This document shows, one piece after another, positions 58,601 to 63,690 of a stretch of 64,000 nt of DNA. The notes beneath the pieces were generated by a model. The model did no database searches. It was not told the origin of the DNA and saw only the letters and a program-made list of their open reading frames with translations. The stretch comes from Gambelia wislizenii (lineage: Eukaryota; Chordata; Lepidosauria; Squamata; Crotaphytidae), in assembly GCA_030847615.1 (NCBI GenBank), contig JAUMIR010000003.1, positions 69,946,001 through 70,010,000 of the forward strand, read 5' to 3'. The translations under genes were made by a program, and so were the position numbers. Numbering within the stretch: position 1 is the stretch's first letter; every line of letters starts with the position of its first letter.

Positions 58601-61600
58601 AGCAAAGGCTACCTGTGACTATGAAATTGTTCAGTTTTCATCAGTTTTCCCAACCTGGTATCCACCAGATGTGTTAGAGCAGTGGTTCTTAACCTTTTCT
58701 TTACCAGGCACTCCCTTTAAATATCTTTTGTTGCTGTGTACCCCCAAGACTTAACTCAAGATTTAAAACCCTAACAACAACAACAACAACAAACAACAAA
58801 ACCACCTGATAATAACAATACAATTACACCATCAATTAAATCTTTCCTCAGAGGAACTGAAGGGGAAAGGAAGACTTTTCTTCTGCTTCTTCCTGCAAGT
58901 TTGTGGCTGGAGTGGATTGAATGGCAATGCTCAGGCCCAGCCAGCCAGCCTTTGCCTTGGCTCCTGTCGCATGGCCACTCCACTGCAAGGAGGAGGTGGG
59001 CCAAGCAGCCTTCAAGCCTTTGTGGACTCCTGGGGGTCCCTGGACCACAGGTTAAGAACCACTGTGTTAGAGTTTGAGCTTGGCAAAAACATTTTGCTGC
59101 TTGGGAAGAAGGTAAAAAAAAAAAAAAAAGCAGTGCCACCCAACTCCATAATACAAGATCCATCCAGACTGGCAGCTGAACTTTTCTTCAACTGGACATC
59201 TTCTTTAGACTCAACTCACTGTACTGAATAGTAGGGTTGGTCCTAGTTGGACTATCATCCCCCAAAACTCCCAACTGCTTATTAGATGGACTTATGGGAG
59301 TTGTAATCCAACACATTTGGGAAGCAGCAGGTTAGGGAAAGCTGGTCCACACAATACTGTTTAATTTTGCAACAGGTACAGTTGGCCAGGGCTGAGTGAC
59401 AGATACTGGGGGCGGGGGGAACAGTGCTTCATGTTCTTTGGGATATTGTGAGTGTGATGTGCTGTAAAGAGCAGCATACTGTGCTTTTGCCTACCTGAGG
59501 TCTGCAGCAACCAGCACTTTCAGGCATGTGAGATCTCCCTTGGCTGCGGCATAATGAGCTGGCACTGCTCCTTCCCGGGTTTCCATTGCAGTGTCAAATC
59601 CTGCCTGGACCAGCCACTCAACAGTCTCTGAATGACCAAAGCGAGCAGCTAAATGAAGTGGAGAAGCCCCTGAAGCATCTTGCTCCTATGGAGAAAATGA
59701 CAGTTTGTCAGCAGCAGTTGATGTACTTCCCTATTTTAACTTTCCTGTCTAGACCACTTCACTAGTTACAGTTGTGACATAGAGAGCACTTGAAAACAGC
59801 CTCTGTGGGGTTTGTGTGTGTGTGCCTGTGTGCATTTTCAGACAATCCCATACATCCATTTATCAACTGCATGAGGGAGATAGCAGGATCACCCCTATAA
59901 GCACATCCCAGGCTGCCGTTTCATCTCCTGGTCATGCTCTTAGCCATGAAATTGGTGGAAGTGCGATGGAGCCTTACATGCACATTCCACTGTTTAAAGA
60001 AGAACCCTGCCTGGCCAAGGTTCCTGTTTGCATAGAGAAGGCCTACAGGCATAGGACCCCTTTACACTGCCATTAAAAATATAGCTAGCACCAGGGACCG
60101 TTTTACACTACACAATTATAACAATATGATTCTACATTAATTGCCATGGGTCCATCCTACGGCACCCTGGGATTTGCAGTTTAGGGGAGGGTGTTTAGAA
60201 TTTTTTCCAGAGACAATCCAGAGGTCTAGTGCCTCACCAAACTGCAGATCTCAGGATTCTACAGGATGCGGCCATGGTTGTTAAAGTAGATTCAAAGCAC
60301 TATTACTATCTAGTGTGAAATGACCTCAGGTAGGAGTTGTATAGGCATGGTTTAGTGCAGGATGAGAACTGTACTATCTTCCAGACACTGTTGCACTGCA
60401 ACTCCCATCAGCCATAGCCAGCATAGCCAGTGATAATGAAGAATAGGAGCTGCAGCCCAACAACATTTGCATAGCTTCCAACCCATCTCAGTTTGGTAGG
60501 GACTGTTGTTTGTTGTTGTGCACCTTCAAGTCATTTCCAACTTATTGTGACCCTAAGATGAACCTATCAGAGGGTTTTCTTGGTAAGATTTGTTCAGATG
60601 GGGTTTGCCTTTGCTTCCCTCTGAGGCTGAGAGAATGTTGCCGAAGGTCACCCATGGCTGAGTAAGGATTCAAACCCTGGTCCCAATCCAATGCTCAACC
60701 CAGTAAACCACACTGCCTCTCATAGGGTAAGGACATTGATAGGGACAATGCCTCTTGTTGGAAGGGACAGTCCCAATTAATCTTCTGCTATCTTACTTTT
60801 TCAGCTGCTTCTAAAATGTCCCTATTTCTCTCTCCTCACCCCACTTCCTTCCTTGGTCCTTGGTTTATTTCAATTGATTTAATTAATTTATTCAATTAAC
60901 TTGGAGGTGGAGGAGAGGAGAGGTGGAATCTTGCCCTTCCCAATAGGCTCAGGCAAAAGCAAACTGCTACAGCCTCTCATACTTTGTGTATTCTTCCTCA
61001 TTAATAAATGTTGCCATTTTGACCACATTCTGATTTAGCTTAGCCACACATTTCCAAGGTTTACTTTGTGAAATGTTCAAGGGAATGCAGCTGGAGTGCC
61101 ATACAATTTTCCACCTCTGTCTTACAGGCTGAATCCCACTACCTCTTCATGTGTTCAGTAAATGAGCAAAGGAAGTATTTGAACACCCACAAAGATGACC
61201 ACTTCATGGGGCAACTATAACAGCTTGCTCTATTGAATCCCCATCTCTTCCATCTCTTTCATGCACAATGTTCTAATGCTATTCCACTAGCAATCTCTAG
61301 CAATAGCATGGTAAGTCTGTATAATGGGATGACCCATGTGCCAAACCAGAGTGCATGTCACCAGCATTACAATGTGAAATGTATTAAAGTGTACTGAGGA
61401 TGGGCAAAATGAAGTGTTTGTGTAAATTTGGTCTAGATAGGGTGTATGGGATGTGTGACCCTCCAGATAGAGTGTCACTGCAATTCTCAACAACCCTAGA
61501 CAGTATAAACAATGGGGAGAGATCACAAGAGTTGCAATCCAGCGAACAGCTGGAGGGCTACACACTCCTGATCCTTGGTCTGGATGATGTAAAGTAATTT

Positions 61601-63690
61601 GTCCCAATCTTATGCCCTCCAGATATGGCAGGAAATGAAATCTGACACATCTAGAGAGTACCTGCTTGTGGGATGTTGAAGCAATTGATAAAAATATATT
61701 GCAATCTTATGTTGGGGGTTTGTTTGTTTTTTTAAATAAACAGGCTAAACCAGCAGAACAAAATATAACTTCGCTTCTCTCCTTTTCATCATCCAATTTC
61801 TTCTGGGACAGAGAAGGGGCCGCTTCAGTAGGATGCCTTCTTGTGGAGCAACCCCTAGCGAGAACTGTTCAAGCTACCAATGCAAGATACGTGTTTATGC
61901 TCACATTGTACATTCTCACACTGAAGGCAATCAGGAACTAATAATTGTTGTTGTTGTTGTTGTTGTTGCGTGCCTTCAAGTTGTTCCTTGCTTATGGCAA
62001 CCCTAAGACAACTCTAACACAGTGGTTCTTAACCTGTGGTCGGGGACTCCCAGGGAGCTGTGATGTCCTCACAGGGGGTCCGCGAAGGCTGGAAGGCTGC
62101 TCGGCTCACCTCTTCACCACAATGGAGTGGCCAAGTGACAGGAGCCAAGGCAAAAGCTGGCTGGCTTAGCCTGTGCATTGCCATTCAATCTGCTCTAGCC
62201 ACAAACTTGCAGGAAGAAGCAGGAGAAAAGCCTTGCCTTCCCCCTCCAGTGCCTCTGAGGGAAGGTTTAATGGATGGTGTAATTGCATTGTTGTTGTTGT
62301 TGTGTTGTTATTATTAGGGTGTTAAGTCTTAGGGGTCCACAGCAAGAAAAAATATTTAAAGGAGGTCCCTGGTAAAGAAAACGTTAAGAGCCACTGCTCT
62401 AACATAAAACTGGCTTTCAATGGGTACGTTAGACGAACTAACAACCCAGACTTTACTTTAATGCATTCATTTTCAGGTATTTAATGAATCTGAACAGGAA
62501 GGAGTAGGACTGAGCTCACAAGCCAGTGAGGCTGATTTATGGGCTTCTATCTGAACTGGTTCTAATGGTAAGCAGGAGGTGCTGTCCTCTTGCAGGCACA
62601 ACCTCCATGCCTTCCCAGAATGCATGGGGATGAATGAGTGACAAGGACTTCAGTTAAGCAATCCAATGTGACAGTATTTGGAAACAGTATTATTAATAAG
62701 ACAAACATCCATTTCATTTATGCTTTCAGATTTCTTGTGTTTCTACTTAATTCTTACCCTTTCTTTCTCCAAGCATACACCATCTTTACCTGAAGCACAC
62801 CTCATTTCTGTGTATCTTAAAAGTCCCAATGTCCCAAATCTCATTGCATTCCAACATAACACAGGAATAGAAGCCAATATAGTTGGTTGATTGCTAACAG
62901 CTGGGGCACAAGGGATGGGGCCAATTTTTACCCCTCCCTAATTATGTGCACCTATTTATGTTCTTCTTTTTGTGTGGATGGCTGCCATTCACTCCTATGC
63001 TGTACTTAAGAGATGCTGCTATGTACCCTCTTCCTCTGATTCTGGGTGCCCCAGTAGACAGTTACAAAAATCTTACAGGAAATGTATTGTATGTGTCTAT
63101 ACAGAGCATTCACTTCAGAGCTCCCTGCAATACAGTACAGTATACAAGCCCTCCCTGTACCAGCTATCATAATGAAGAACAATGTGCTAGATGTTGGAGT
63201 ATCTTTGGAGGAGGAAGATTCATTGCTGACAACACTCTAACTTGAAGCGGTTGCTGGTATTCTCTGCCAATCCAAAGGCAGCAATCAGAACAAAAGCCTT
63301 TCACATATGGCTAGTTGTAAACAACCTTTTTACCTTGTTCCTGTTTTCTGTAGCTCCTGGTTAGGAAGCCCCTTTTACATTAGACAGCCACCTTACCTGC
63401 TTGTTGTACCCTCCATCTTTGATCAGCCACTGCAGTTCAGCCAAGTTACCCATGGCTGCGGCGTCATGTGCTGGAGTTGCACCATTGTTTGCTCTCTGAT
63501 CCCCGGGAAGCTTTGCTTGCAGTACCAGGAACTTGACACACTCAAGCCTGCCTGCCCGTGAGGCATGGTGGACCAGGCCTGCTCCTAAGGAGTCAGTGAT
63601 ATTCTGACCCAAAGTACCATCTATGTGTAGCTGCTCCAAAGTGCTTAAGTCTCCTTCCTTGGCAGCCAAAATAGCCCTCTGATCTCCCAT
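21055..63690 (-). CDS. ESPNL: ESPNL (espin-like) locus, spliced coding span
   Basis: Ten coding exons on the minus strand (63690-63397, 59685-59495, 49204-49018, 48214-48032, 45599-45468, 28935-28780, 28387-28297, 24817-24702, 24405-24208, 22605-21055) join in frame to about 1,030 residues, near the about 1,005 I recall for human. The N-terminal third is an ankyrin array. The C-terminal part carries the conserved [14 protein letters not shown] segment and a long tail. ESPNL is the paralogue of espin; published work places it in hair-cell stereocilia as cargo of class III myosins. Whether every exon is used in this species is inferred from phase and splice signals. Confidence 0.92.
24208..24405 (-). 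CDS. ESPNL: ESPNL exon 9: conserved IPEWKRQ segment
   Basis: 198 bp, 66 codons, phase 0 both ends. Acceptor CTATGCAG before 24405, donor GTATGG after 24208. Reads [20 protein letters not shown], then [20 protein letters not shown]. The [30 protein letters not shown] block is shared by espin and espin-like proteins and is the best marker that the linker exons around it belong to ESPNL. Confidence 0.92.
24702..24817 (-). CDS. ESPNL: ESPNL exon 8 (linker, predicted)
   Basis: 116 bp with acceptor TTTTTTCCAG before 24817 and donor GTATGT after 24702. Reads [20 protein letters not shown], then [21 protein letters not shown] donor (AAG/GCGAGG) after 24732 would make a shorter form; both end in phase 0 and fit exon 9. 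The first frame of this exon has a stop, but phase 1 from exon 7 avoids it. The [15 protein letters not shown] stretch looks constrained, possibly a short helix. Confidence 0.7.
25163..25252. mobile_element. Tigger-like fragment
   Basis: The text GTGGGCCCTTGGTATC, GGTTCCAGGACCCCC, GTGGATACCCAAATC matches one end of the element at 26045. Located in the intron between ESPNL exons 7 and 8. Confidence 0.6.
25253..25350 (+). repeat. AT-rich imperfect tandem repeat
   Basis: Repeats of an AGTATATAAA-like unit. Simple sequence with no coding signal. Confidence 0.75.
25550..26031. mobile_element. Tigger/MER2-like DNA transposon relic
   Basis: 482 bp flanked by TA (25548-25549, 26032-26033). The left end CAGGTTGAGTATCCCTTATCC and right end TAGAGATGCTCAGACTG are imperfect inverted repeats. 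The GTTTTGGATTTTGGATTTT block near the left is typical of MER2-type Tigger elements. No transposase frame. Confidence 0.75.
26045..26397. mobile_element. Tigger-like element with SINE inserted
   Basis: Left CAGTCAGCCCTTGGTATCC and right GATACCAAAGGCCC are inverted, with GGATTTGGCATCCATGG and GGATTTTGGTATCCATGG inside. A Sauria SINE tail (26175-26322) interrupts it. It follows the previous element by 13 bp. Confidence 0.7.
26175..26322 (+). mobile_element. Sauria SINE, 3' part only
   Basis: Begins TTAGCTAACACACATTGGAA and ends TATAAATATCTAAATAAATA with AAAT repeats. The tRNA head is absent, so it is a 5'-truncated copy inside the Tigger-like element. Confidence 0.8.
26560..26772. mobile_element. 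Foldback MITE, family A variant
   Basis: Ends GGCCCTCTTAGATTACAC and GTGTGAAAGGGCC are inverted. Inside, AGCAGTATGATTCCACTTT is mirrored by AAAGTGCAATCATACTGCT. Same general text as 60093. Confidence 0.7.
27588..27899. mobile_element. hAT-like element relic
   Basis: Ends CAGCGGTGGGCAAAC and GGTTGTCCACCTCTG are imperfect inverted repeats of the CAGNGGT type seen in hAT elements. No clear 8-bp duplication. Within the ESPNL intron before exon 7. Confidence 0.5.
28297..28387 (-). CDS. ESPNL: ESPNL exon 7 (linker, predicted)
   Basis: 91 bp. Acceptor TATTTTTAG before 28387, donor GTGAGTAAA after 28297. Reads [20 protein letters not shown], then [10 protein letters not shown], with one base left over. 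That base joins exon 8 to give Thr and the only open frame of exon 8, which supports both calls. Half of a palindromic MITE begins about 55 bp upstream of its acceptor. Confidence 0.72.
28443..28612. mobile_element. Single arm of a palindromic Harbinger-like MITE
   Basis: Starts GGAGATTTTCAGACCGCG and contains GTCCCTCTCCCGAAACCAT and GTGTCACTTCCGTGAAG, closely related to one arm of the palindromes at 41659 and 51971. The second arm is missing after CATATTTTAATCACGGG. Lies between ESPNL exons 7 and 6. Confidence 0.65.
28780..28935 (-). CDS. ESPNL: ESPNL exon 6 (linker, predicted)
   Basis: 156 bp, 52 fully open codons, phase 0 at both ends. Acceptor CCTAATAG before 28935, donor GTAATA after 28780. 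Reads [20 protein letters not shown], then [20 protein letters not shown]: charged, low complexity, probably disordered linker after the ankyrin array. I do not recognise this text from mammalian ESPNL, whose linker is proline-rich in my memory. The call rests on open frame, splice sites and phase match with exons 5 and 7. An inner GTACTG could be a shorter donor. Confidence 0.7.
31167..31390. mobile_element. Foldback MITE, family A with GATTTTCAGAC ends
   Basis: Arms CTAGATTTTCAGACAACACTG and its partner CAGTGTAGTCTGAAAATCTCC enclose GGGATTTGCAGTTTAAGG mirrored by AAACTACAAACCCCAG. It links family A to the Harbinger-type ends of family C. Confidence 0.7.
31669..32180. mobile_element. 512-bp non-autonomous DNA transposon with TAA duplication
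   Basis: Ends GGGTTTGTCTACATGGGCAA and CTCATGTAGATGAGCCC are imperfect inverted repeats, flanked by TAA at 31666-31668 and 32181-32183. Contains a GT run at 31819-31838. A reversed relative is at 39510-40032 (shared CAGCATGTGACCAAG and GGTCACAT). Confidence 0.7.
32590..33310 (+). mobile_element. LINE reverse-transcriptase tail with C-terminal zinc-finger-like motif
   Basis: A 229-codon open frame (32593-33282) whose body reads [19 protein letters not shown], then [16 protein letters not shown], then [17 protein letters not shown], the C-terminal region of endonuclease-type LINE reverse transcriptases. It ends in a C-x2-C-x12-H-x3-C motif ([17 protein letters not shown]) and a stop, followed by a GA-rich tail. 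The copy is 5' truncated, but this part has no stop. The tail resembles Ingi/Vingi or I-group LINEs more than CR1 or BovB; family name uncertain. The first dozen codons may be flank. Confidence 0.82.
33471..33625. mobile_element. Tigger-like left half
   Basis: TAGTAGGACCCCCGTATCC, then GGACACAAAACAGCACACC and TCTATGGTATTTTAAACC match the left half of 9677-9925. The right half is replaced by a GGGGCCCCC-rich patch (33640-33690). Confidence 0.65.
35746..36689. mobile_element. Tigger-like element carrying a GC-rich minisatellite
   Basis: Left end CAGTCATCCCTTCACATTCG and right end CGAATGTGGAGGGACGACTT are inverted. GGTTAGGTTCCCCAGACCCC follows the left end and AACCGCGAATAATCAAAACC precedes the right. 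Between them lies a CpG-dense tandem array. The long open frames in this region come from GC bias, not genes. Confidence 0.78.
35870..36600 (+). repeat. GC-rich minisatellite, units about 52-75 bp
   Basis: The block GGCCTTCGCGGGGCCTCC recurs at about 36117, 36190, 36243, 36305, 36380, 36432, 36507 and 36570, joined by GGCCCCGCGGAGGCC and CCAGCCCTCC-CCCTCCCTCC. Spacing alternates near 75 and near 52 bp. Each unit contains its own inverted half (GGCCTTCG...CGAAGGCC). Confidence 0.85.
36866..37480 (-). mobile_element. Family B DNA transposon relic (reversed)
   Basis: Left edge GTCTTAACGGTGAAAAAATTCCTCACAG is the complement of the right edges at 13590, 42560 and 46820. Shares TTTTTGCCTTAGCAAGTGAG with 4098 and 12946. 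Contains two T runs (37023-37042, 37229-37250). Right limit approximate. Confidence 0.6.
39510..40032. mobile_element. Relative of 31669-32180, reversed
   Basis: Shares CAGCATGTGACCAAG, GACCAGCCTTGGTCACAT and the ending AAATTGCCCATGTAGATAAGCTC, which is the complement of the left end of 31669. The left end is decayed. Confidence 0.65.
40325..40440 (-). mobile_element. MIR/CORE-like SINE fragment
   Basis: TTGTTGTTGTTAACTGCCCTCAAGTTGA, then CTCATGGCAACCCTGTGAATGA: the tail part of the SINE seen fully at 55845 and 60503. The tRNA head is missing. Confidence 0.55.
41659..41990. mobile_element. Long palindromic Harbinger-like MITE with TTA duplication
   Basis: 332 bp. Ends GGACCTTTTCAGATGCCC and GGGAGTCTGAAAAAGTCC, flanked by TTA (41656-41658 and 41991-41993). 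The arms fold on each other around about 41825 (TTTTTACTCACA against TGTGAGTAAAAA). CGTCCGTGTTACTTC is mirrored by GAAGTAACACGGACG. No coding capacity. Confidence 0.82.
42000..42600 (+). mobile_element. Family B DNA transposon relic
   Basis: Begins near TCATCTAGGTGAGATAATAT and ends CTATGAGGAGTTTTTTCATT, GTCTAGACAACACC. Shares ATGTGGATTG, GCCTGCGAATCAAGATGG and AGTGAATTACT with the copy at 46250. It lies directly next to the palindrome that ends at 41990. Confidence 0.6.
43326..43654. mobile_element. Almost perfect 329-bp palindrome with TTA duplication
   Basis: Ends GGACTTTTTTGGACATTAAA and its exact complement; TTA at 43323-43325 and 43655-43657. The arms of about 160 bp meet near 43490. 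By eye I count about four mismatches, three of them CG against TG or CA. Distinctive internal text GGGCGTCCCTTTCGGATGAC. Harbinger-like by duplication size and end type. Confidence 0.85.
44520..44830 (+). mobile_element. L2-like LINE 3' end
   Basis: AAATTCCTTGCCCCAAGAGG, then CTTCTTTGACTGTGCTTTC translates as [15 protein letters not shown], the familiar C-terminal end of L2 reverse transcriptase (xxWNSLPxExRxAxSL). It is followed by an AT-rich 3' end with ATAAATAAAGAATATT. Confidence 0.6.
45234..45367. mobile_element. Small hAT-like foldback element
   Basis: TAGGAGCTGTGCAGCCCTCC, AGAGGCTG on the left is mirrored by CAGCCTCTGGAGGACTGCAC, CCACTCCTA on the right. Lies about 100 bp past the donor of ESPNL exon 5, in intron 5. 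Confidence 0.65.
45468..45599 (-). CDS. ESPNL: ESPNL exon 5: last ankyrin repeat
   Basis: 132 bp, 44 codons, phase 0. The acceptor is TTTGCAG before 45599 and the donor GTAATG after 45468. Reads [20 protein letters not shown], then [20 protein letters not shown], the capping ankyrin repeat (DGYTAxDLAEYxGHxxCAxYL) as in mammals. A palindromic MITE ends its own sequence about 210 bp upstream of the acceptor, and a hAT relic lies about 100 bp past the donor. Confidence 0.92.
45811..46076. mobile_element. 266-bp palindromic MITE close to ESPNL exon 5
   Basis: Ends GGACTTTTTCGGACGCGAAG and CTTCGCGTCCGAAAAAGTCC, perfectly inverted. Flanks are TAT on both sides (45808-45810, 46077-46079). GAGCGTCCCTTTCGTATGAC shows it is a cousin of 43326. 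Arms meet near 45920 at TTTACTCACGATCATGAGTAAA. It sits in intron 4, about 210 bp upstream of exon 5. Confidence 0.8.
46250..46875 (+). mobile_element. Family B DNA transposon relic
   Basis: Shares AATGTGGATTG, GCATGCCTGTGAATCAAGAT and GGCAAAATGATGTGGGATC with other copies and ends near CTATGAGGAGGCTTTTTG, ATGAACAAGCCCG. In ESPNL intron 4. Confidence 0.6.
46921..46990 (-). mobile_element. LINE 3' tail (reversed)
   Basis: TTTATTTATTTATTGGATTT, then ATATCCCGCCTTTCTCCC is a very common squamate LINE/SINE 3' end in reverse. Similar decayed tails occur at 29160, 38590 and 49262. Confidence 0.5.
48032..48214 (-). CDS. ESPNL: ESPNL exon 4: ankyrin repeats
   Basis: 183 bp, 61 codons, phase 0 at both ends. 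The acceptor is TCTGTAG before 48214 and the donor GTATTTA after 48032. Reads [20 protein letters not shown], then [20 protein letters not shown], then [16 protein letters not shown]: two ankyrin repeats plus the start of the next. Confidence 0.93.
49018..49204 (-). CDS. ESPNL: ESPNL exon 3: ankyrin repeats
   Basis: 187 bp. The acceptor is CCAACAG before 49204 and the donor GTAACT after 49018. Reads [20 protein letters not shown], then [19 protein letters not shown], then [16 protein letters not shown]. The stretches [15 protein letters not shown] and FLVKDC-ADVHLRA are nearly identical to mammalian ESPNL by memory. Ends in phase 0. Confidence 0.93.
49570..49995. mobile_element. Truncated Tigger-like element with GC-rich tandem repeat
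   Basis: Left end CAGTTGCCCCTCCATATTTG, then GGGTTAGG and ACCCCCATGAATGTG match the end of 54331, after TA at 49568-49569. It is followed by repeats of GGCAGTGACGGGCTTCGTG, AGAAG and GGAAGGGAGTGGGGTGGAG (units about 60 bp). The right end is not found. Confidence 0.65.
50505..50950 (+). mobile_element. CR1 LINE 3' end
   Basis: Same order as 15065: CTTGGGGAACTGGGTATGTT, then TTTGAAAGGATGTCATACTG, then ACAGAGGCTGGATGGCCATC, GGTTGGACTGGATGGCCCTT and a terminal ATTCTATG. Small indels break the frame, so it is older than the copy at 15065. Flanking text at 50445-50500 and 50950-51066 looks like one older element that it split. Confidence 0.85.
51282..51330 (+). repeat. TATAG-rich tandem repeat
   Basis: Irregular repeats of AGTATAGTG and CTATAGTATA. 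No coding text. Confidence 0.75.
51971..52311. mobile_element. 341-bp palindromic Harbinger-like MITE with TTA duplication
   Basis: Ends GGACATTTTCAGACACATCT and GACGTGTCTGAAAATGTCC, flanked by TTA (51968-51970 and 52312-52314). GGACTCCATTTCGGACAACG, CC is mirrored by the right arm GATGGCATCATCCGAAATGG. Arms have diverged more than at 43326. In ESPNL intron 2. Confidence 0.82.
52880..53075 (+). repeat. C-rich degenerate minisatellite
   Basis: Loose repeats of CCAGCCCTCCACCCCCCxATCGC about every 24 bp. They sit where the intact relative at 17318 has no such array, so they probably expanded inside this copy. Confidence 0.75.
53272..53892. mobile_element. Family C Harbinger-like MITE, inner nested copy
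   Basis: 621 bp with ends CGAGATTTTCACACGGG and CCCGTGTGAAAATCTCC, flanked by TAA and TGA (one base different). Contains TTTAAAGAGTGTTTTTGTGCTTGG, shared with 17318. Length is near that copy's 612 bp. Confidence 0.7.
54110..54250 (+). mobile_element. LINE-like 3' end with ATG repeats
   Basis: AT-rich stretch ending TTGACTGTAATAAAGGC then (ATG)n at 54228-54247, a pattern of LINE 3' ends. No reverse-transcriptase text nearby, so only weakly supported. Confidence 0.35.
54331..55215. mobile_element. 885-bp Tigger-like element with GC-rich cargo
   Basis: Ends CAGTTGCCCCTCCACATTCG and CGTGAATGTGGAGGGACAACTG are inverted, and TA flanks both sides. Same end type as 35746, but the interior is a different GC-rich set: four units with GCGGGGGCTTCAGAAGCCCC, then three with GAGAAAGGCCGGGGAGAGGC. 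Open frames here are GC artefacts. Confidence 0.8.
54545..54760 (+). repeat. GC-rich minisatellite, about 60-bp units
   Basis: The block GGGGGCTTCAGAAGCCCCCG, CxGCCAC-CTGGGAAGGGC occurs four times; the core is itself a perfect small palindrome. Confidence 0.85.
55235..55840 (+). mobile_element. Old LINE-like relic (CR1/L3 type)
   Basis: Text such as GCAATCTGTCCTCATAGGCA, then CTTTTTAAGTGGAGTCACCAG and CAGTCATCAGCAAATGTGACC resembles old CR1/L3 untranslated repeats seen in reptiles. Family and limits uncertain. Confidence 0.4.
55845..56078 (-). mobile_element. MIR/CORE-like SINE, near full length
   Basis: From a (GTT)n tail through GTGTGCCTTCAAGTGGTTTCC, GGGTTTGCCCTTGCCC, ACTTGCCCAAGGTCACCCAG to the B-box complement GGATTTGAACC and CACCACACTGGC. 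The tRNA head is on the right, so the element reads on the minus strand. Confidence 0.75.
56575..56800. mobile_element. Foldback MITE, family A, with CR1 tail inserted
   Basis: AGCAGTTTCATACTGCTTTA, ACGGCCATGA and CCATCCTATAGAATCCCCGG are MITE text. Between them 56611-56650 (GGCCCTCGTGGTCTCTTCC to TTCTATGATT) is the last about 40 bp of CR1. Confidence 0.7.
57455..57581. mobile_element. hAT-type MITE inserted in family A element
   Basis: 127 bp. Ends CAGCGGTGGGGAACC and GGTTCCCCACTCCTG, with flanks ATCAACAC and ATCTCCAC (two differences) as a decayed 8-bp duplication. Interior TTGGACTTCAACTCCCA is typical of this widespread family. Confidence 0.7.
57585..57790. mobile_element. Foldback MITE, family A
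   Basis: CTGTTGAAATAGTGCTGTTT, CCACTTTAAGTGCTG on the left and AGTTAAAGTGGTGCC, ACTGCATTATTTCTACAG on the right are inverted. The start of the element probably lies left of the hAT insertion at 57455. Confidence 0.7.
58680..59064 (-). mobile_element. hAT element, 385 bp, with 8-bp duplication
   Basis: Ends CAGTGGTTCTTAACC and GGTTAAGAACCACTG are perfect inverted repeats. The duplication TGTTAGAG is at 58672-58679 and 59065-59072. Same element as 62020-62396 in the opposite direction (shared TTTGTGGCTGGAG against its complement). Confidence 0.9.
59495..59685 (-). CDS. ESPNL: ESPNL exon 2: ankyrin repeats
   Basis: 191 bp with acceptor CCATAG before 59685 and donor GTAGGC after 59495. Reads [20 protein letters not shown], then [20 protein letters not shown], then [17 protein letters not shown], giving two ankyrin repeats with the [11 protein letters not shown] signature. 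Phase 0 in, two bases left over; the split codon completes to Ser with exon 3. The locus has no single long open frame here, so the splice sites decide its limits. Confidence 0.92.
60093..60330. mobile_element. Foldback MITE, family A variant
   Basis: GGGACCGTTTTACACTACAC, then TTGCCATGGGTCCATCCTA on the left; GCGGCCATGGTTGTTAAAG and CTAGTGTGAAATGACC on the right mirror it. Confidence 0.65.
60503..60722 (-). mobile_element. MIR/CORE-like SINE
   Basis: TTGTTTGTTGTTGTGCACCT, then TCAGAGGGTTTTCTTGGTAA, AAGGTCACCCATGGCTGAGT, GGATTCAAACCC and ACCACACTGCC. Same family and orientation as 55845. Confidence 0.75.
61947..62011 (-). mobile_element. MIR/CORE-like SINE, tail fragment
   Basis: (GTT)n then GCGTGCCTTCAAGTTGTTCC and TGGCAACCCTAAGACAACTC. 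It stops at the hAT insertion site (62012), so the hAT element landed in or beside this SINE. Confidence 0.65.
62020..62396 (+). mobile_element. hAT element, 377 bp, with 8-bp duplication
   Basis: Starts CAGTGGTTCTTAACCTGTGG and ends TTAAGAGCCACTG; the duplication CTCTAACA is at 62012-62019 and 62397-62404. It contains CCACAAACTTGCAGGAAGAA and (GTT)n as in the reversed copy at 58680. Confidence 0.9.
63397..63690 (-). CDS. ESPNL: ESPNL exon 1: ankyrin repeats
   Basis: 98 codons from the ATG at 63690 (GAG ATG G, strong context) to donor GTAAGG after 63397, phase 0. Reads [20 protein letters not shown], then [20 protein letters not shown], then [20 protein letters not shown]. These are the first ankyrin repeats (GxTPxHDAAxxGxLxxLxWL), very close to mammalian ESPNL by memory. 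A purine-rich leader lies just upstream. A pyrimidine tract ending CCTGCAG/AACATATG near 63817 may be an acceptor, so the ATG exon may not be the first exon of the transcript. Confidence 0.93.

Larger units (their letters stand above)
49205..59494. other. ESPNL intron 2 (about 10.3 kb)
   Basis: Between ankyrin exons 3 and 2. Nearly half is recognised transposon sequence listed separately. 50100-50440, 51330-51960, 56100-56570 and 57800-58670 hold nothing I can name. Confidence 0.65.
59686..63396. other. ESPNL intron 1 (about 3.7 kb)
   Basis: Holds a family A MITE, two SINEs, a hAT element and decayed hAT-like patches (60360-60490, 61430-61590). 62410-63396 shows no coding text or repeat I recognise. 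Confidence 0.65.

Noticed and set aside
58771..59231. Open frames on both strands inside 58680-59064 (up to 130 codons)
   Set aside because: They lie in a 385-bp hAT MITE whose inverted copy at 62020 has the same frames broken differently; no transposase motif.
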